Counted from the first letter of the stretch, positions 21,190 through 33,963 are shown. The stretch: 64,000 nucleotides of DNA from Tragulus kanchil (GCA_022376925.1 JAIOJX010000031.1:140882854-140946853), one strand, 5' to 3'. Notes: generated by a model not told the origin, from the sequence alone. A program made the numbers and translations.

Positions 21190-21331
21190 GGTCAGGAAAA
21201 TCCCCTAGAGACAGGAAAGGCTACCCACTCCAGTATTCTTGCCTGGAGAAATCCATGGCTCGCCCATGGGTTCTCTTTTCTCCAATCACTGAAGCTTTAT
21301 CCCTCCCTACCTTCATGCCCCTCATCTGGGG

Positions 21332-21934
21332 CTCTGATCTGGTTCTTGATCTTGTCACCTTCTCCCAAACCAGCAGACCTCTGAGCCCTCCTCTTTGGGT
21401 CACACCCTTGAATGGCTTTACTGATTAGTGTAGGTCCCTGCCAAGGGCTTTGTGCAGCCAGTGTCTTCGTTTAGTGTGAGAAGAGAGAATGGGAGTGAGG
21501 TCCATCTCCTCGTAGCAGAAGGTGGCCTCCGAAGGGGAAGAAACGCCAGAGGCTGGCCTGGACTCGTCATCTCCCCCGACTGCCCCAAGGCTTGCCTCGT
21601 CCCTCCACTCTCTGCCCATAAAGTAGGAGCCTCATGGCGCATCCAGCTCATGAGCCTGGCAGAGACAAGAAGCTCTCTGCCCCAAGTGGAGACCCTCCAG
21701 ACTTGACTCTGGCCTCGACCAGCTCGGGGTGGGGGCTGGGGCTGGGCAGGACGGAATGCTCACGCCCAGAAAGCCTCCAGTGCCTAAGCCCTTCCTCTGA
21801 TGGTGCGGATTCCCTGGCCTGGGCACCAAGATGTTCCTAACTGCCGTGTGGACCGGCTGAGAACCCAGATGACCTCAGAGGGCTCCTTCAAGAGCAATAC
21901 CTACCTTCCGAGGCCATAAGACTCTCTCGGAGAG
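21332..21934. other. Intergenic, unique
   Basis: No gene or repeat family recognised. Confidence 0.4.
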
Positions 21935-22085
21935 CGTGTGAAATGCAGAGACTCAGGCCCACCCCTGGAGATTGTGATTCTAAGGGTCTGGGGGTGGGAG
22001 CAGGGATGGGGTTTTTAACAGGCACCCACCCTAGGAGGTGACGTAGCAGCTAGGCCCACAGACTAGAGCGTGAGAGGCCCATGGC
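21935..22085 (-). mobile_element. MER5A-like (hAT-Charlie) DNA transposon fragment
   Basis: GAAATGCAGAGACTCAGGCCC, GGTCTGGGGGTGGGAGCAGG and GGTTTTTAACAGGCACCC follow the order of antisense MER5A. Terminal repeats are not clear. Confidence 0.5.
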
Positions 22086-22749
22086 CTTGGCACAAGCGGA
22101 GTGGGACTCTGGTGGCCCAGCCTTAAGGAGGGTGTGTGCTGAGCTGTAAGGGAAACAGAGAGCTCCTACCCCTGGCCCACCTGGAACCTCCAAAAAGCCT
22201 TGTGATGTTGGAGCAAGTGTCCATGACCAGGCCAGAGGACACAGATGGAGAATTTCACAACTGTCCTCTGGGCGTGAACTGAGTTATTCTCCTAGTTGCC
22301 TTGCCACTCAGGCCCTCAATAACCTACCACCCTCCCCCTCATAAAACTACAGACACCAAAGGGCTCGATTTAGTGGGGCTCCAACTAGGGTGTGTCCACA
22401 GTGACCCTGGCGTGAGGATCCCACGTTCCCTTTCCTCCTTGACTCTTTAGGGAGATGCCTGTGGGCCCTTCCCTCTCTTCCTGCTGTGCTTTGAGGCCCT
22501 GGCTCCCTGGGGAGGCACTTGTGCAAATGGTCAAAGCCCACCTTGGGGAAGGGGCTGGGGGCTCATGCGACCATTGCTTTTCTGCAGTGCAGACCTGGAC
22601 TAGGTTCCCAAGCTTATGGGCACCCTGCCGAGCCTCTACCAGGCCTGCTTTGGGTTGGTGGATGGAGTTTGAGGGGGTTACTGGGTTAAGGAGCCAGACC
22701 GCAGAATGCAGGTGTGGGGCCTTGGCTCAGATAAGCAGGACTGCCCATG
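22086..22749. other. Intergenic, unique
   Basis: No gene or repeat family recognised. Confidence 0.4.
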
Positions 22750-23215
22750 AGGGAGAGTATGGACACTGGAGGCAGACCCAATGAATTGAGTCCCAATCCT
22801 GCTGCTCCCTAGCTGTGCCACCTTGGGCAAGTGACCCAGCCTCTTTGTGCCTCAATTCCTTCTCTGTTAGTCACTCAATCATGTCCGACTCTTTGCAACC
22901 CCATAGACTATGTAGCCTGCTGGGTTTCTCTGTCCATAGAATTCTCCAGGCTAGAATACTAGAGTGGGTAGGTAGCCATTTCCTTCTCCAGGGGATCTTC
23001 CCAATCCAGGAATCGAACCCGATCCAGGTCTCCTGCATTGCAGGCAGATTCTTTACTATCCGAACCATCAGGGAAGTCCTTCATTCTCTGTAACATGAGG
23101 CTAAGTGGAATACCCAGCTCATTGGGCTGTGGTGAAGATCAAATTAAATGGGCCTGAAGCTTTCAGCTCAGAGCCGGGCACCAAGCAGACCCTCAGGAAG
23201 TGGCAGTGACTCGTG
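22750..23215 (+). mobile_element. MIR SINE interrupted by a Bov-tA
   Basis: MIR text 22750-22864 (CTAGCTGTGCCACCTTGGGC, AAGTGACCCAGCCTCTTTG) resumes at about 23084 (TAACATGAGGCTAAGTGG, TTGGGCTGTGGTGAAGATCA). The Bov-tA at 22865-23080 split it. The second half is repeated at 24235-24354. Confidence 0.75.
22865..23080 (-). mobile_element. Bov-tA SINE inserted in MIR
   Basis: Plus-strand text GTCCGACTCTTTGCAACCCC, CCAGGCTAGAATACTAGAGT and TGCATTGCAGGCAGATTC is the complement of a full Bov-tA. TTCTCTGT flanks it on both sides. Confidence 0.88.
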
Positions 23216-23715
23216 GGAGGATCTGACCCTGTAGGGCTTGTGGGGAAGGAGATGCAGTCCTGACGGTTGACAGGTGCCCACGCCAGCTGCGGAGCCCCTG
23301 GGGAGTTAGCAGTGGCAGCACGCCACCTCCCCACCTGCCGAGTTACTTTTCCCTTCCACCTTCGATGAGTTCATTCCATTCCTTCCTGCACTGTGACCCG
23401 ACCTGCAGTGTGAACCTGGCCAAGCTCAACCTGCAGTGGGTCTGAAATCCAAATGTGCATAATGTGATTGCCCATTATCTGAGAAAATGGGCCGTGGGCA
23501 GGCAGTTCTGTTCTCCCAACAGGATGCAGCCATCGTGGGACTGGCAGCCTGAGAGTCATGGCCCGCAGCTCCTTGCCTCTGGTGAGCAGCAAGGGAGTCC
23601 CAGGAACAATCCTTGGCCACCCTGCATTTGGACCTGTCCTTGTCCCTCCAGGAACTTGGCCCAGCCCCTGGAACTAGGCCCTGAGCCCTGGGATTGCAGA
23701 GGAGGCTAAACGGCC
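23216..23715. other. Intergenic, unique, inside D8
   Basis: No gene or repeat family recognised; repeated at 24355-24854. Confidence 0.4.
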
Positions 23716-24212
23716 CTCAGTCAGTCAGTTCAGTTGTTCATTTGTGTCCAACTCTTTTCAATCCCATGGGCTGCAGCACGCCAGGCTTCCCTGTCCTTCA
23801 CCAGCTCCCAGAGCCTGCTCAAACTCATGTCCATTAACTCAGGGATGCCATCCAGCCATCTCGGCCTCTGTCGTCCCCTTCCTCTTCTGCCTTCTATTTT
23901 CCCAAACATCAGACTCTTTTTCAATGAGTTGTCTCTTCACCTCAGGCGGCCAAAGTATTGGAGCTGCAGCTTCAGTATCAGTCCTTGCAATGAATGGTCA
24001 GGGTTGATTTCCTTTAGGATTGACTGGCTTGTTCTCCTCGCAGTCCAAGGGACACTCAAGAGTCTTATCCAACACCAACAGTTCAAAGGCATCAATTCTT
24101 TGGCTCAGCCTTCTTTATGGTCTGACTCTCACAACCATACATGACTACTGAGAAAGTCAGAGCTATAATTATACAGAGTTTTGTCAGAAAAATGATGTCT
24201 ATGCCTTTGAAA
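23716..24212 (-). mobile_element. BovB (RTE) LINE 3' fragment
   Basis: CAGTTGTTCATTTGTGTCCA, TGCAGCACGCCAGGCTTCCC, TCAGGCGGCCAAAGTATTGG and TTCAAAGGCATCAATTCTTT are diagnostic of antisense BovB. The short antisense open frames here are transposon-derived. Confidence 0.9.
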
Positions 24213-24854
24213 CGCGAGACTTACTCCGAACCATCAGGCTAAGGTGGAATACCCAGCTCATTGGGCTGTGGTGAAGATCAAATTAAATGGGCCTGAAGCT
24301 TTCAGCTCAGAGCCGGGCACCAAGCAGACCCTCAGGAAGTGGCAGTGACTCGTGGGAGGATCTGACCCTGTAGGGCTTGTGGGGAAGGAGATGCAGTCCT
24401 GACGGTTGACAGGTGCCCACGCCAGCTGCGGAGCCCCTGGGGAGTTAGCAGTGGCAGCACGCCACCTCCCCACCTGCCGAGTTACTTTTCCCTTCCACCT
24501 TCGATGAGTTCATTCCATTCCTTCCTGCACTGTGACCCGACCTGCAGTGTGAACCTGGCCAAGCTCAACCTGCAGTGGGTCTGAAATCCAAATGTGCATA
24601 ATGTGATTGCCCATTATCTGAGAAAATGGGCCGTGGGCAGGCAGTTCTGTTCTCCCAACAGGATGCAGCCATCGTGGGACTGGCAGCCTGAGAGTCATGG
24701 CCCGCAGCTCCTTGCCTCTGGTGAGCAGCAAGGGAGTCCCAGGAACAATCCTTGGCCACCCTGCATTTGGACCTGTCCTTGTCCCTCCAGGAACTTGGCC
24801 CAGCCCCTGGAACTAGGCCCTGAGCCCTGGGATTGCAGAGGAGGCTAAACGGCC

Positions 24855-25353
24855 CTCAGTCAGTCAGTTCAGTTGTTCATTTGTGTCCAACTCTTTTCAA
24901 TCCCATGGGCTGCAGCACGCCAGGCTTCCCTGTCCTTCACCAGCTCCCAGAGCCTGCTCAAACTCATGTCCATTAACTCAGGGATGCCATCCAGCCATCT
25001 CGGCCTCTGTCGTCCCCTTCCTCTTCTGCCTTCTATTTTCCCAAACATCAGACTCTTTTTCAATGAGTTGTCTCTTCACCTCAGGCGGCCAAAGTATTGG
25101 AGCTGCAGCTTCAGTATCAGTCCTTGCAATGAATGGTCAGGGTTGATTTCCTTTAGGATTGACTGGCTTGTTCTCCTCGCAGTCCAAGGGACACTCAAGA
25201 GTCTTATCCAACACCAACAGTTCAAAGGCATCAATTCTTTGGCGCTCAGCCTTCTTTATGGTCTGACTCTCACAACCATACATGACTACTGAGAAAGTCA
25301 GAGCTATAATTATACAGAGTTTTGTCAGAAAAATGATGTCTATGCCTTTGAAA
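24855..25353 (-). mobile_element. BovB LINE 3' fragment, D8 second copy
   Basis: Same fragment as 23716-24212. Confidence 0.9.
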
Positions 25354-25364
25354 GGCCCTATCGG

Positions 25365-25490
25365 TCACTTATGGAGTGCTCATTGTACGCTCGGTCTCCA
25401 TTTCTGACATCCTTAGAACAGCCTTGTGACGAAGCCAAGGAGGAAACTGAGTTATGGTTTCGCTAAGTGACATAGGAGGGTCGCGGTTAG
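25365..25490 (-). mobile_element. Possible MIR-type remnant
   Basis: GAACAGCCTTGTGACGAAGC and GAGGAAACTGAG resemble an antisense MIR/L2 end. Weak. Confidence 0.3.
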
Positions 25491-26041
25491 TATATGACAG
25501 GGTTAAACAAAGCGTGACATCCTTCCATGGGGACAGGCTACTAGTCACCCAGTCCTCCCTTGCCAGGAGCCTGTGGGCATCGACAAGGATTAGCAAAGAC
25601 CAGCCCTTCCCCTCCCTCTCCTCGTGCCTCAGCCCAGCCAAGTCCTTGAGTAAGTGAAGGGAAGGCCTGGGAGACGGGGCTGCTGGCCTGGCCCGAGGCC
25701 CCGGCTGCAGAAGGACCATGTCCATGCTCTCAGGGTGCCTCTATCCCCTTCATTCGTGGACTGAGCGCATCTATAATTGCAGCTGAGTCTTGTTATTTGC
25801 GATATTTTACTCTCGATAACATTATTGCCCACACTGATTTAGCCAATACCGAACCATTCATCTTGGAGAAATACAGGGTTCAGTTCCTGTGGGCCTCTGG
25901 TCACAACATTTCCATCAATTTTGTTTTGTGTGTGTTTCTGTTTAAATACACCTGGCCTTATTCTACAACCTTGATTCGTTAGCATTGAACTCAGGGCCCA
26001 CAACCACCGCTTGAATGAAGCTTGTCTAGCACACCTATTTT

Positions 26042-26229
26042 GTAAGATTTTTTTTGCTGCCAATGACTTTTAAAGTCTTTATTGAATGTGTTACAATATT
26101 GCTCCTGTTTTATGTTTTGGTTTGGGGGGCTGCAAGGCCTCTGAGATCTTAGCTCCCTAACTAAGGATCAAACTCACACTCCCTGCATTGGAAGGTGAAG
26201 TCTTAACCGCTGGACCGCCAGGGAAGTCC
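26042..26229 (-). mobile_element. CHR-type tRNA-derived SINE with 16-bp target-site duplication
   Basis: The plus strand ends TTAACCGCTGGACCGCCAGG then GAAGTCC, the complement of the tRNA-like head. The T-rich start is the complemented tail. CTAGCACACCTATTTT flanks it at 26026-26041 and 26230-26245. Confidence 0.85.
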
Positions 26230-26245
26230 CTAGCACACCTATTTT

Positions 26246-26932
26246 CTCTATAAGGTATGTCACAGCCTTCTTTCTCCAAGGACTGCAAGTCAGCCCCGCC
26301 ACCATCACTAACACAAAGCACAAAAAGTCAAAAAGTGCAGCGCCGAAGAGGCCACAGAGAGAACATGTTTATCATATGAGAGCTGAAACGGAAAGGCAGA
26401 GTAGTGCCTTGTTTGATGTCAGCTGAGAACGTGCACATTTAATGGCTCAGAGTTTTCACTGCTCTGCGCAGGACTACGAATGACCATGAACGCACCATGA
26501 GTATTGATTTTGAGGTTCCAAATAAATGTTAGTGAGTAGGCGCATTCGAATCTGTGAATCATCAGGATTGCCTGTAGAGACTCGTTTGTGCGTCTGATTA
26601 TTTGGTGAACATCTGTTTCCACTAAAGCACTATCTTGTTCACCAAAGATTATTTCGTAATCCCAAAGGTCCAGCAAAGATAGGTGCTTGTTAAATATCTG
26701 CTGAGCAACTGAACCCCAGCACGTTCCCGACCTGCTCTGCCGGGCCCAAGCCAGATGTCACATATGGCCGGCTCTTGGCACTCAGCACGTGTCTGTTGAC
26801 TGGATTCAGAAAGGCAACCAGGCAGGGGACACCCACTCAGCAGGGTCTTGCTCAGGCTCCTTGACAGGCTGATTCTGCCTCCAGGGCGGCGGTAGCCGCC
26901 TCTGGACAGACGGGTCTAAGCAGCTGATTTTA
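26246..26932. other. Intergenic, unique, inside D9
   Basis: No gene or further repeat family recognised. Confidence 0.4.
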
Positions 26933-27177
26933 TTGCGATATTTTACTCTCGATAACATTATTGCCCACACTGATTTAGCCAATACCGAACCATTCATCTT
27001 GGAGAAATACAGGGTTCAGTTCCTGTGGGCCTCTGGTCACAACATTTCCATCAATTTTGTTTTGTGTGTGTTTCTGTTTAAATACACCTGGCCTTATTCT
27101 ACAACCTTGATTCGTTAGCATTGAACTCAGGGCCCACAACCACCGCTTGAATGAAGCTTGTCTAGCACACCTATTTT

Positions 27178-27365
27178 GTAAGATTTTTTTTGCTGCCAAT
27201 GACTTTTAAAGTCTTTATTGAATGTGTTACAATATTGCTCCTGTTTTATGTTTTGGTTTGGGGGGCTGCAAGGCCTCTGAGATCTTAGCTCCCTAACTAA
27301 GGATCAAACTCACACTCCCTGCATTGGAAGGTGAAGTCTTAACCGCTGGACCGCCAGGGAAGTCC
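27178..27365 (-). mobile_element. CHR-type SINE, D9 second copy
   Basis: Same element and flanks (27162-27177 and 27366-27381) as 26042-26229. Confidence 0.85.
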
Positions 27366-28050
27366 CTAGCACACCTATTTTCTCTATAAGGTATGTCACA
27401 GCCTTCTTTCTCCAAGGACTGCAAGTCAGCCCCGCCACCATCACTAACACAAAGCACAAAAAGTCAAAAAGTGCAGCGCCGAAGAGGCCACAGAGAGAAC
27501 ATGTTTATCATATGAGAGCTGAAACGGAAAGGCAGAGTAGTGCCTTGTTTGATGTCAGCTGAGAACGTGCACATTTAATGGCTCAGAGTTTTCACTGCTC
27601 TGCGCAGGACTACGAATGACCATGAACGCACCATGAGTATTGATTTTGAGGTTCCAAATAAATGTTAGTGAGTAGGCGCATTCGAATCTGTGAATCATCA
27701 GGATTGCCTGTAGAGACTCGTTTGTGCGTCTGATTATTTGGTGAACATCTGTTTCCACTAAAGCACTATCTTGTTCACCAAAGATTATTTCGTAATCCCA
27801 AAGGTCCAGCAAAGATAGGTGCTTGTTAAATATCTGCTGAGCAACTGAACCCCAGCACGTTCCCGACCTGCTCTGCCGGGCCCAAGCCAGATGTCACATA
27901 TGGCCGGCTCTTGGCACTCAGCACGTGTCTGTTGACTGGATTCAGAAAGGCAACCAGGCAGGGGACACCCACTCAGCAGGGTCTTGCTCAGGCTCCTTGA
28001 CAGGCTGATTCTGCCTCCAGGGCGGCGGTAGCCGCCTCTGGACAGACGGG

Positions 28051-28619
28051 ACCCAGGGATGTGTTGGGGATGCTCTGGGTGGTGGGGAACAGTGGGGTGG
28101 AACGCTGGGCTTGGCCTCTGGGCTCCCAGCACAGACCGGGGACATGAGTCCTGGGTGACTTTGAGGGGCTCAGTCCCCCGGCCAGATCCTCTCCTGACGG
28201 GGAAGGCACTTGGCCATCTTAACAGAGATCCCCCGCTCCCATTTCCTCTGGCGTGGTTCTCAAAAAAGCAGCATCTGATTGGCATTTGTTCAGAAATCCC
28301 TAGCCAGAATGCCAGAATATTCTAGTGTGATCTGTGTGACCTTTTTTCCTTCCTCCCTCCTTCCCTCCTTCCTCCTTTCGTTGTGGAGAAAGAATCTGTG
28401 ATTTGAGGACCTCGCTTGGTCTTGCTGCGTCGTTTAGTTACTGCAGGTCAGTCTCTGGCGTCCGACCACCCCATGGGGACAGGATCTGCCAAAATCAAGC
28501 CTGGTCGGAGCAAAGGGCAACCCAGATCTGGCACGCACTGCTCAGAGAGGTCCTTCTCAGGCCCAGCTGGCCTTTCCTGGGACCGCACCTGTCTCAGGTT
28601 TCATCTCCAGTGTCCATTA
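28051..28619. other. Intergenic with CT-rich tract
   Basis: 28340-28381 is a TTCC/CTCC-rich pyrimidine tract. The rest is unassigned. Confidence 0.45.
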
Positions 28620-29120
28620 ACCTATTTATACTCTCAAATACTCGCTGATCTCTTACTGTGTGTCGGGAACCATGCTCACCATGCTCAGGCCTCTTCCCTT
28701 CCTCCCTTCAGAGAGCTTTCCGTTGGGTAGGGAGACAGCTGTCACAGCCAAATGACCTTGTTATCAACTGTGATGACTTCCGGGAGGCAGGTGAGGGAAT
28801 ACGAGAGGGAACCTGATTGAGAATGGGGCTTGGAGAGAAGGGCCTCTCCAAGAAGCTACATTTAGGTGGGGACCTCGAGGAGGCGGAAGCATTGGCCAGG
28901 TGAAAGCCCTGAGGTGGGGGAGAGGGCAGACCACTGGACACGCGGACAAAGGTCAGAGTGGCTAAGGAGAGACAGCAGAGGGGAGGCCTGAGGCGGGCAG
29001 GGTCTGTGGGGTCACCGTGGAGAGTTTGCTCATGACACTGAAGAAGCTGGAGGGTCCATGGCAGGGGGGTAGCGAAGGGGGTCACAGAATGTGACCATCT
29101 GGCCGCTTAGTGGAGAAGGA
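28620..29120 (-). mobile_element. LINE-2 remnant, antisense, diverged
   Basis: Text such as GATCTCTTACTGTGTGTCGG, then GGGAGACAGCTGTCACAG and CAAAGGTCAGAGTGGCTAAG follows the order of antisense L2. Highly diverged. Partly repeated at 29828-30234. Confidence 0.45.
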
Positions 29121-30907
29121 ACTGGGAACAGCGGCCTGGAGAGGAAGCACTTGTCAGAGGAGACGAGGGCTCATGGGAGACCAGGGACTTAGGCTGTTCT
29201 CACCCATGAGAGTGCCAGGGATTCACTCTTGTGTCTATACCTGGTCTCAGCCATCCCTCCCCTGGGGTTGAATTGCATCTTAAGCACAAGAAGGAATGAG
29301 AAGTAAAGTTGGAACGAACCAGACGGACGGAGCGAGACCGAGGCCTTGCTTTCCTCTTTCTGGTAATTGCTGAGCTGGCGCTGGTGAAGGCAGGAAAGGA
29401 ATGGCTGACTTACGTCCCTCCGCCAGGAGAGGGGAAAGAAGGGGGGCATGATATTGACTTAAACGTGGGGGATTTAAAAGGCCCCTATGTTCCCACTTTG
29501 TGCTTTGCTGCTAACAGACAGCCTGGGACCTTTGAAGTCGGCCTGGCCCAGTGGGGAGCGGGCCTCTGCGGAGACTAGATGCTCACAGGGGCGGGGGAAG
29601 GGGGCCAGGGGGCGGCTGAAACTCTATTAGGCATGCTCTAGCAAAAAGAAAGGCAAATCCAATGATAATGTACATCTGTTTCAGGGAATTTATAAGCTTT
29701 GAACATTTTTTATGGGCAGATAAGTGGGTCCTTTTCTTACCATAACTTAGAACTTCAAAGCTGAGTGTGTGGATAATGCAAATTGCTGAAATAGTTTGGT
29801 TGGGGGGGGGATAGTCAGGCCTCCAGAAGCTTTCCGTTGGGTAGGGAGACAGCTGTCACAGCCAAATGACCTTGTTATCAACTGTGATGACTTCCGGGAG
29901 GCAGGTGAGGGAATACGAGAGGGAACCTGATTGAGAATGGGGCTTGGAGAGAAGGGCCTCTCCAAGAAGCTACATTTAGGTGGGGACCTCGAGGAGGCGG
30001 AAGCATTGGCCAGGTGAAAGCCCTGAGGTGGGGGAGAGGGCAGACCACTGGACACGCGGACAAAGGTCAGAGTGGCTAAGGAGAGACAGCAGAGGGGAGG
30101 CCTGAGGCGGGCAGGGTCTGTGGGGTCACCGTGGAGAGTTTGCTCATGACACTGAAGAAGCTGGAGGGTCCATGGCAGGGGGGTAGCGAAGGGGGTCACA
30201 GAATGTGACCATCTGGCCGCTTAGTGGAGAAGGAACTGGGAACAGCGGCCTGGAGAGGAAGCACTTGTCAGAGGAGACGAGGGCTCATGGGAGACCAGGG
30301 ACTTAGGCTGTTCTCACCCATGAGAGTGCCAGGGATTCACTCTTGTGTCTATACCTGGTCTCAGCCATCCCTCCCCTGGGGTTGAATTGCATCTTAAGCA
30401 CAAGAAGGAATGAGAAGTAAAGTTGGAACGAACCAGACGGACGGAGCGAGACCGAGGCCTTGCTTTCCTCTTTCTGGTAATTGCTGAGCTGGCGCTGGTG
30501 AAGGCAGGAAAGGAATGGCTGACTTACGTCCCTCCGCCAGGAGAGGGGAAAGAAGGGGGGCATGATATTGACTTAAACGTGGGGGATTTAAAAGGCCCCT
30601 ATGTTCCCACTTTGTGCTTTGCTGCTAACAGACAGCCTGGGACCTTTGAAGTCGGCCTGGCCCAGTGGGGAGCGGGCCTCTGCGGAGACTAGATGCTCAC
30701 AGGGGCGGGGGAAGGGGGCCAGGGGGCGGCTGAAACTCTATTAGGCATGCTCTAGCAAAAAGAAAGGCAAATCCAATGATAATGTACATCTGTTTCAGGG
30801 AATTTATAAGCTTTGAACATTTTTTATGGGCAGATAAGTGGGTCCTTTTCTTACCATAACTTAGAACTTCAAAGCTGAGTGTGTGGATAATGCAAATTGC
30901 TGAAATA
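28714..30907. repeat. Tandem duplication D10, displacement 1,114 bp
   Basis: 28714-29793 is repeated at 29828-30907. The seam contains CAGGCCT then CCAGA, a shortened form of the flank of the first copy (28685-28713). The 10-G run near 29802 is in the seam. Confidence 0.95.
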
Positions 30908-31399
30908 TGAGATTTTCCCTACAAAGAGGTTTCCAAAAGAGACAAGGAAGAGAAAAAAGAGACGGGGAGAGAGAGAACGAAGGCTAATTGATGCCACAGT
31001 CTTTTATGTAGATGGCGAAAACAGGGCCGAAATTGATTTTTATAAAATAAGAAATTGATGGGAGAGATAGGGAGAGGGGGACAGGCCGCGAGGCAGGTAG
31101 AGGGGCTGAGAGGGGACAGGCAGGTCAGCCTTGGCTGTGGGTCAGCCCTGTGGACAAGACCCCTCCTGGACACAAGGCCTCTGCAGAGCCGTCCAAGGCA
31201 GGGTCAGCCCAGAGCCTGTCCATCTGAAGTCCAAGGGGGCTTCGAGGCAGGGTAGAGCCTGGAGGCCTGGAAATCAGGGAGGGCTTCCTGGAAGAGAGTG
31301 ACTCAATGTGGCCCTAATCATAACCCTTCTGGGGGGAGGGGGAGTGAGATTCTAGATGGTGAAACAGCAAAATCAGGGGATCCCTGGGCTCTGCCTCTG
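30908..31399. other. Intergenic, unique
   Basis: No gene recognised. A purine-rich stretch lies at about 30940-30985. Confidence 0.4.
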
Positions 31400-31545
31400 C
31401 CACTCAGCCCCCACCCCACTCAGCCCTCAGTACCTGTCTTGTCTCCCCAGCCTCCACTCCACCAGCAAGGAGCTTGTGCGCTCTTTGAGGGCAAGGACAG
31501 AATAAGCAATAAATGCTTGTTGAATGAACAAGATCAGTGAATGAA
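31400..31545 (+). mobile_element. LINE-2 3' end
   Basis: GCGCTCTTTGAGGGCAAGGA followed by AGCAATAAATGCTTGTTGAA and TGAATGAATG is the usual L2 terminus. Its AATAAA belongs to the repeat. Confidence 0.6.
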
Positions 31546-31673
31546 TGGCATTCAGAATCAACCAGCGTGATCTTTTCAGTATTTCACATCTATGGTGGAA
31601 GATTCAAATGGGACCCGCAGATGGGGGTGTGCTTTGGTCCTTATGGTTTACCCCAATATCCTTTCTGTTCCTT

Positions 31674-33963
31674 GGTGATTAGTCTAAGCCAGTCATTTTT
31701 TTTTTTTGACTACATTTTCATTTTAATGTTTACAACATAACCACACAAAATGTTGAGCATGTCAGGCTGCTGCTTTAGTGTTATACATTTGGGCTCTTTT
31801 TCTTTACCTTTTTCATCTTCTTTTCTTCTCCCTCCACCACCCCACCCTCATTCCTCCTCTTCCTCCTCTTCCTTCTTTTTCAACAAATTCACACAAGTAG
31901 GTTTTCTCTTTCATTGCCTTGGTCTTACCAGTCTTGGTAAAGCCGGCATCCCCTTTGCCAGTGATTGGTTCAGGAGAGGTCACATGACCCTATCCTAGCC
32001 CATGAGACCTGAAGGGAACTCTGTGGAGGGGCTGTAAGATGTCGTGGAGGCAGCCATCGTGCCATCAGCCTGAGGACCACAGAGCAGGTACGGGGAGGAC
32101 CCAGGCCCTAGAGGATGTCATTGAGCTACCCCTTGTAGGGTGCCTGGTGGCTAATTCACCTCCACACGCTGGTTTTTGCCTTTTCTCAGGAAAAGATCCT
32201 GAGATGAGGATTTGAGAGCAAACTCTTTGGGGGCCATCCTGGGAAGTGCTGGAAGAGAGTGAGGAAGACAGAAGGGAAGGGAACTAGAGCTTGATTCTGC
32301 TGGGAACCCAACTTGAATGCCTCTCAGAGTTACCCGCCTGCAGAGCCAGGACGCCCTGGTATCTATCCATCCATTCCTTCCCTTTGTCATCGAGGGCTGC
32401 TCACACCACAGGCAGGACATGCTCCAGGGGCCGGACAGAGCCTTCCACAAAGTGTCACCGGTGCTGTGAGTTGGGAAGTGGACTAGCAGACACAGACATG
32501 CTTCCCCCCGGGGCCTCAGGGGCGCACACGGGCATCGTCTGTTCCTTGGGGTTGCTGTGACTGATAGCAGCTTTAATCCATGCCAGGTGATCACGGAGGA
32601 CCTCAGAGGGAAAGGGGAGAGAGAGGTTTGGACATTTTCCTAGGAATCTATGGGCAGCTGTTCAAGGTGTGGGGCAGTGTCACGATGACATGAGAATGTT
32701 CCAGAGTTGGAGGGGGTTTGGTATTGGAGTCACCGGGTCTGCTCCAGGAAGCTGGGCATCCACCATTGCCTGACATCCAGCCAGCATCTTAAGGGGTTTC
32801 AGCACTCACCTGGGTCCCGGTGATTAGTCTAAGCCAGTCATTTTTTTTTTTTGACTACATTTTCATTTTAATGTTTACAACATAACCACACAAAATGTTG
32901 AGCATGTCAGGCTGCTGCTTTAGTGTTATACATTTGGGCTCTTTTTCTTTACCTTTTTCATCTTCTTTTCTTCTCCCTCCACCACCCCACCCTCATTCCT
33001 CCTCTTCCTCCTCTTCCTTCTTTTTCAACAAATTCACACAAGTAGGTTTTCTCTTTCATTGCCTTGGTCTTACCAGTCTTGGTAAAGCCGGCATCCCCTT
33101 TGCCAGTGATTGGTTCAGGAGAGGTCACATGACCCTATCCTAGCCCATGAGACCTGAAGGGAACTCTGTGGAGGGGCTGTAAGATGTCGTGGAGGCAGCC
33201 ATCGTGCCATCAGCCTGAGGACCACAGAGCAGGTACGGGGAGGACCCAGGCCCTAGAGGATGTCATTGAGCTACCCCTTGTAGGGTGCCTGGTGGCTAAT
33301 TCACCTCCACACGCTGGTTTTTGCCTTTTCTCAGGAAAAGATCCTGAGATGAGGATTTGAGAGCAAACTCTTTGGGGGCCATCCTGGGAAGTGCTGGAAG
33401 AGAGTGAGGAAGACAGAAGGGAAGGGAACTAGAGCTTGATTCTGCTGGGAACCCAACTTGAATGCCTCTCAGAGTTACCCGCCTGCAGAGCCAGGACGCC
33501 CTGGTATCTATCCATCCATTCCTTCCCTTTGTCATCGAGGGCTGCTCACACCACAGGCAGGACATGCTCCAGGGGCCGGACAGAGCCTTCCACAAAGTGT
33601 CACCGGTGCTGTGAGTTGGGAAGTGGACTAGCAGACACAGACATGCTTCCCCCCGGGGCCTCAGGGGCGCACACGGGCATCGTCTGTTCCTTGGGGTTGC
33701 TGTGACTGATAGCAGCTTTAATCCATGCCAGGTGATCACGGAGGACCTCAGAGGGAAAGGGGAGAGAGAGGTTTGGACATTTTCCTAGGAATCTATGGGC
33801 AGCTGTTCAAGGTGTGGGGCAGTGTCACGATGACATGAGAATGTTCCAGAGTTGGAGGGGGTTTGGTATTGGAGTCACCCGGGTCTGCTCCAGGAAGCTG
33901 GGCATCCACCATTGCCTGACATCCAGCCAGCATCTTAAGGGGTTTCAGCACTCACCTGGGTCC
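31674..33963. repeat. Tandem duplication D11, displacement 1,145 bp
   Basis: 31674-32818 is directly followed by its repeat 32819-33963. Contents are unique intergenic DNA with a CT-rich tract (31835-31882). One difference is CACCGGGTC near 32731 against CACCCGGGTC near 33877. Confidence 0.97.

Larger units (their letters stand above)
19021..21331. repeat. Tandem duplication D7, displacement about 1,168-1,171 bp
   Basis: 19021-20160 is repeated at 20190-21331 and carries two Bov-tA elements and a solo LTR. Indels sit in homopolymers (AAACCCTTG near 19993 against AAACCCCTTG near 21161; CTCCCGCAG against CTCCCCGCAG). After 20160 the first copy resembles 21332 onward with bases missing. Confidence 0.96.
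23097..25353. repeat. Tandem duplication D8, displacement about 1,139-1,141 bp
   Basis: 23097-24212 is repeated at 24237-25353. The seam contains CCGAACCATCAGG, which ends the Bov-tA upstream of the first copy (23059-23071), then skips to the start of the second copy. Near its end the first copy lacks two bases (TTTGGCTCAGCC near 24101 against TTTGGCGCTCAGCC near 25240). Confidence 0.96.
25797..28050. repeat. Tandem duplication D9, displacement 1,136 bp
   Basis: 25797-26914 is repeated at 26933-28050. The seam 26915-26932 includes GCAGCTGA, present just upstream of the first copy (25780-25787), with bases missing between. Confidence 0.97.

Noticed and set aside
31500..31510. AATAAA as the NKD1 polyadenylation signal
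   Set aside because: It lies in an L2 terminus about 20 kb downstream of the stop; nothing links it to NKD1.
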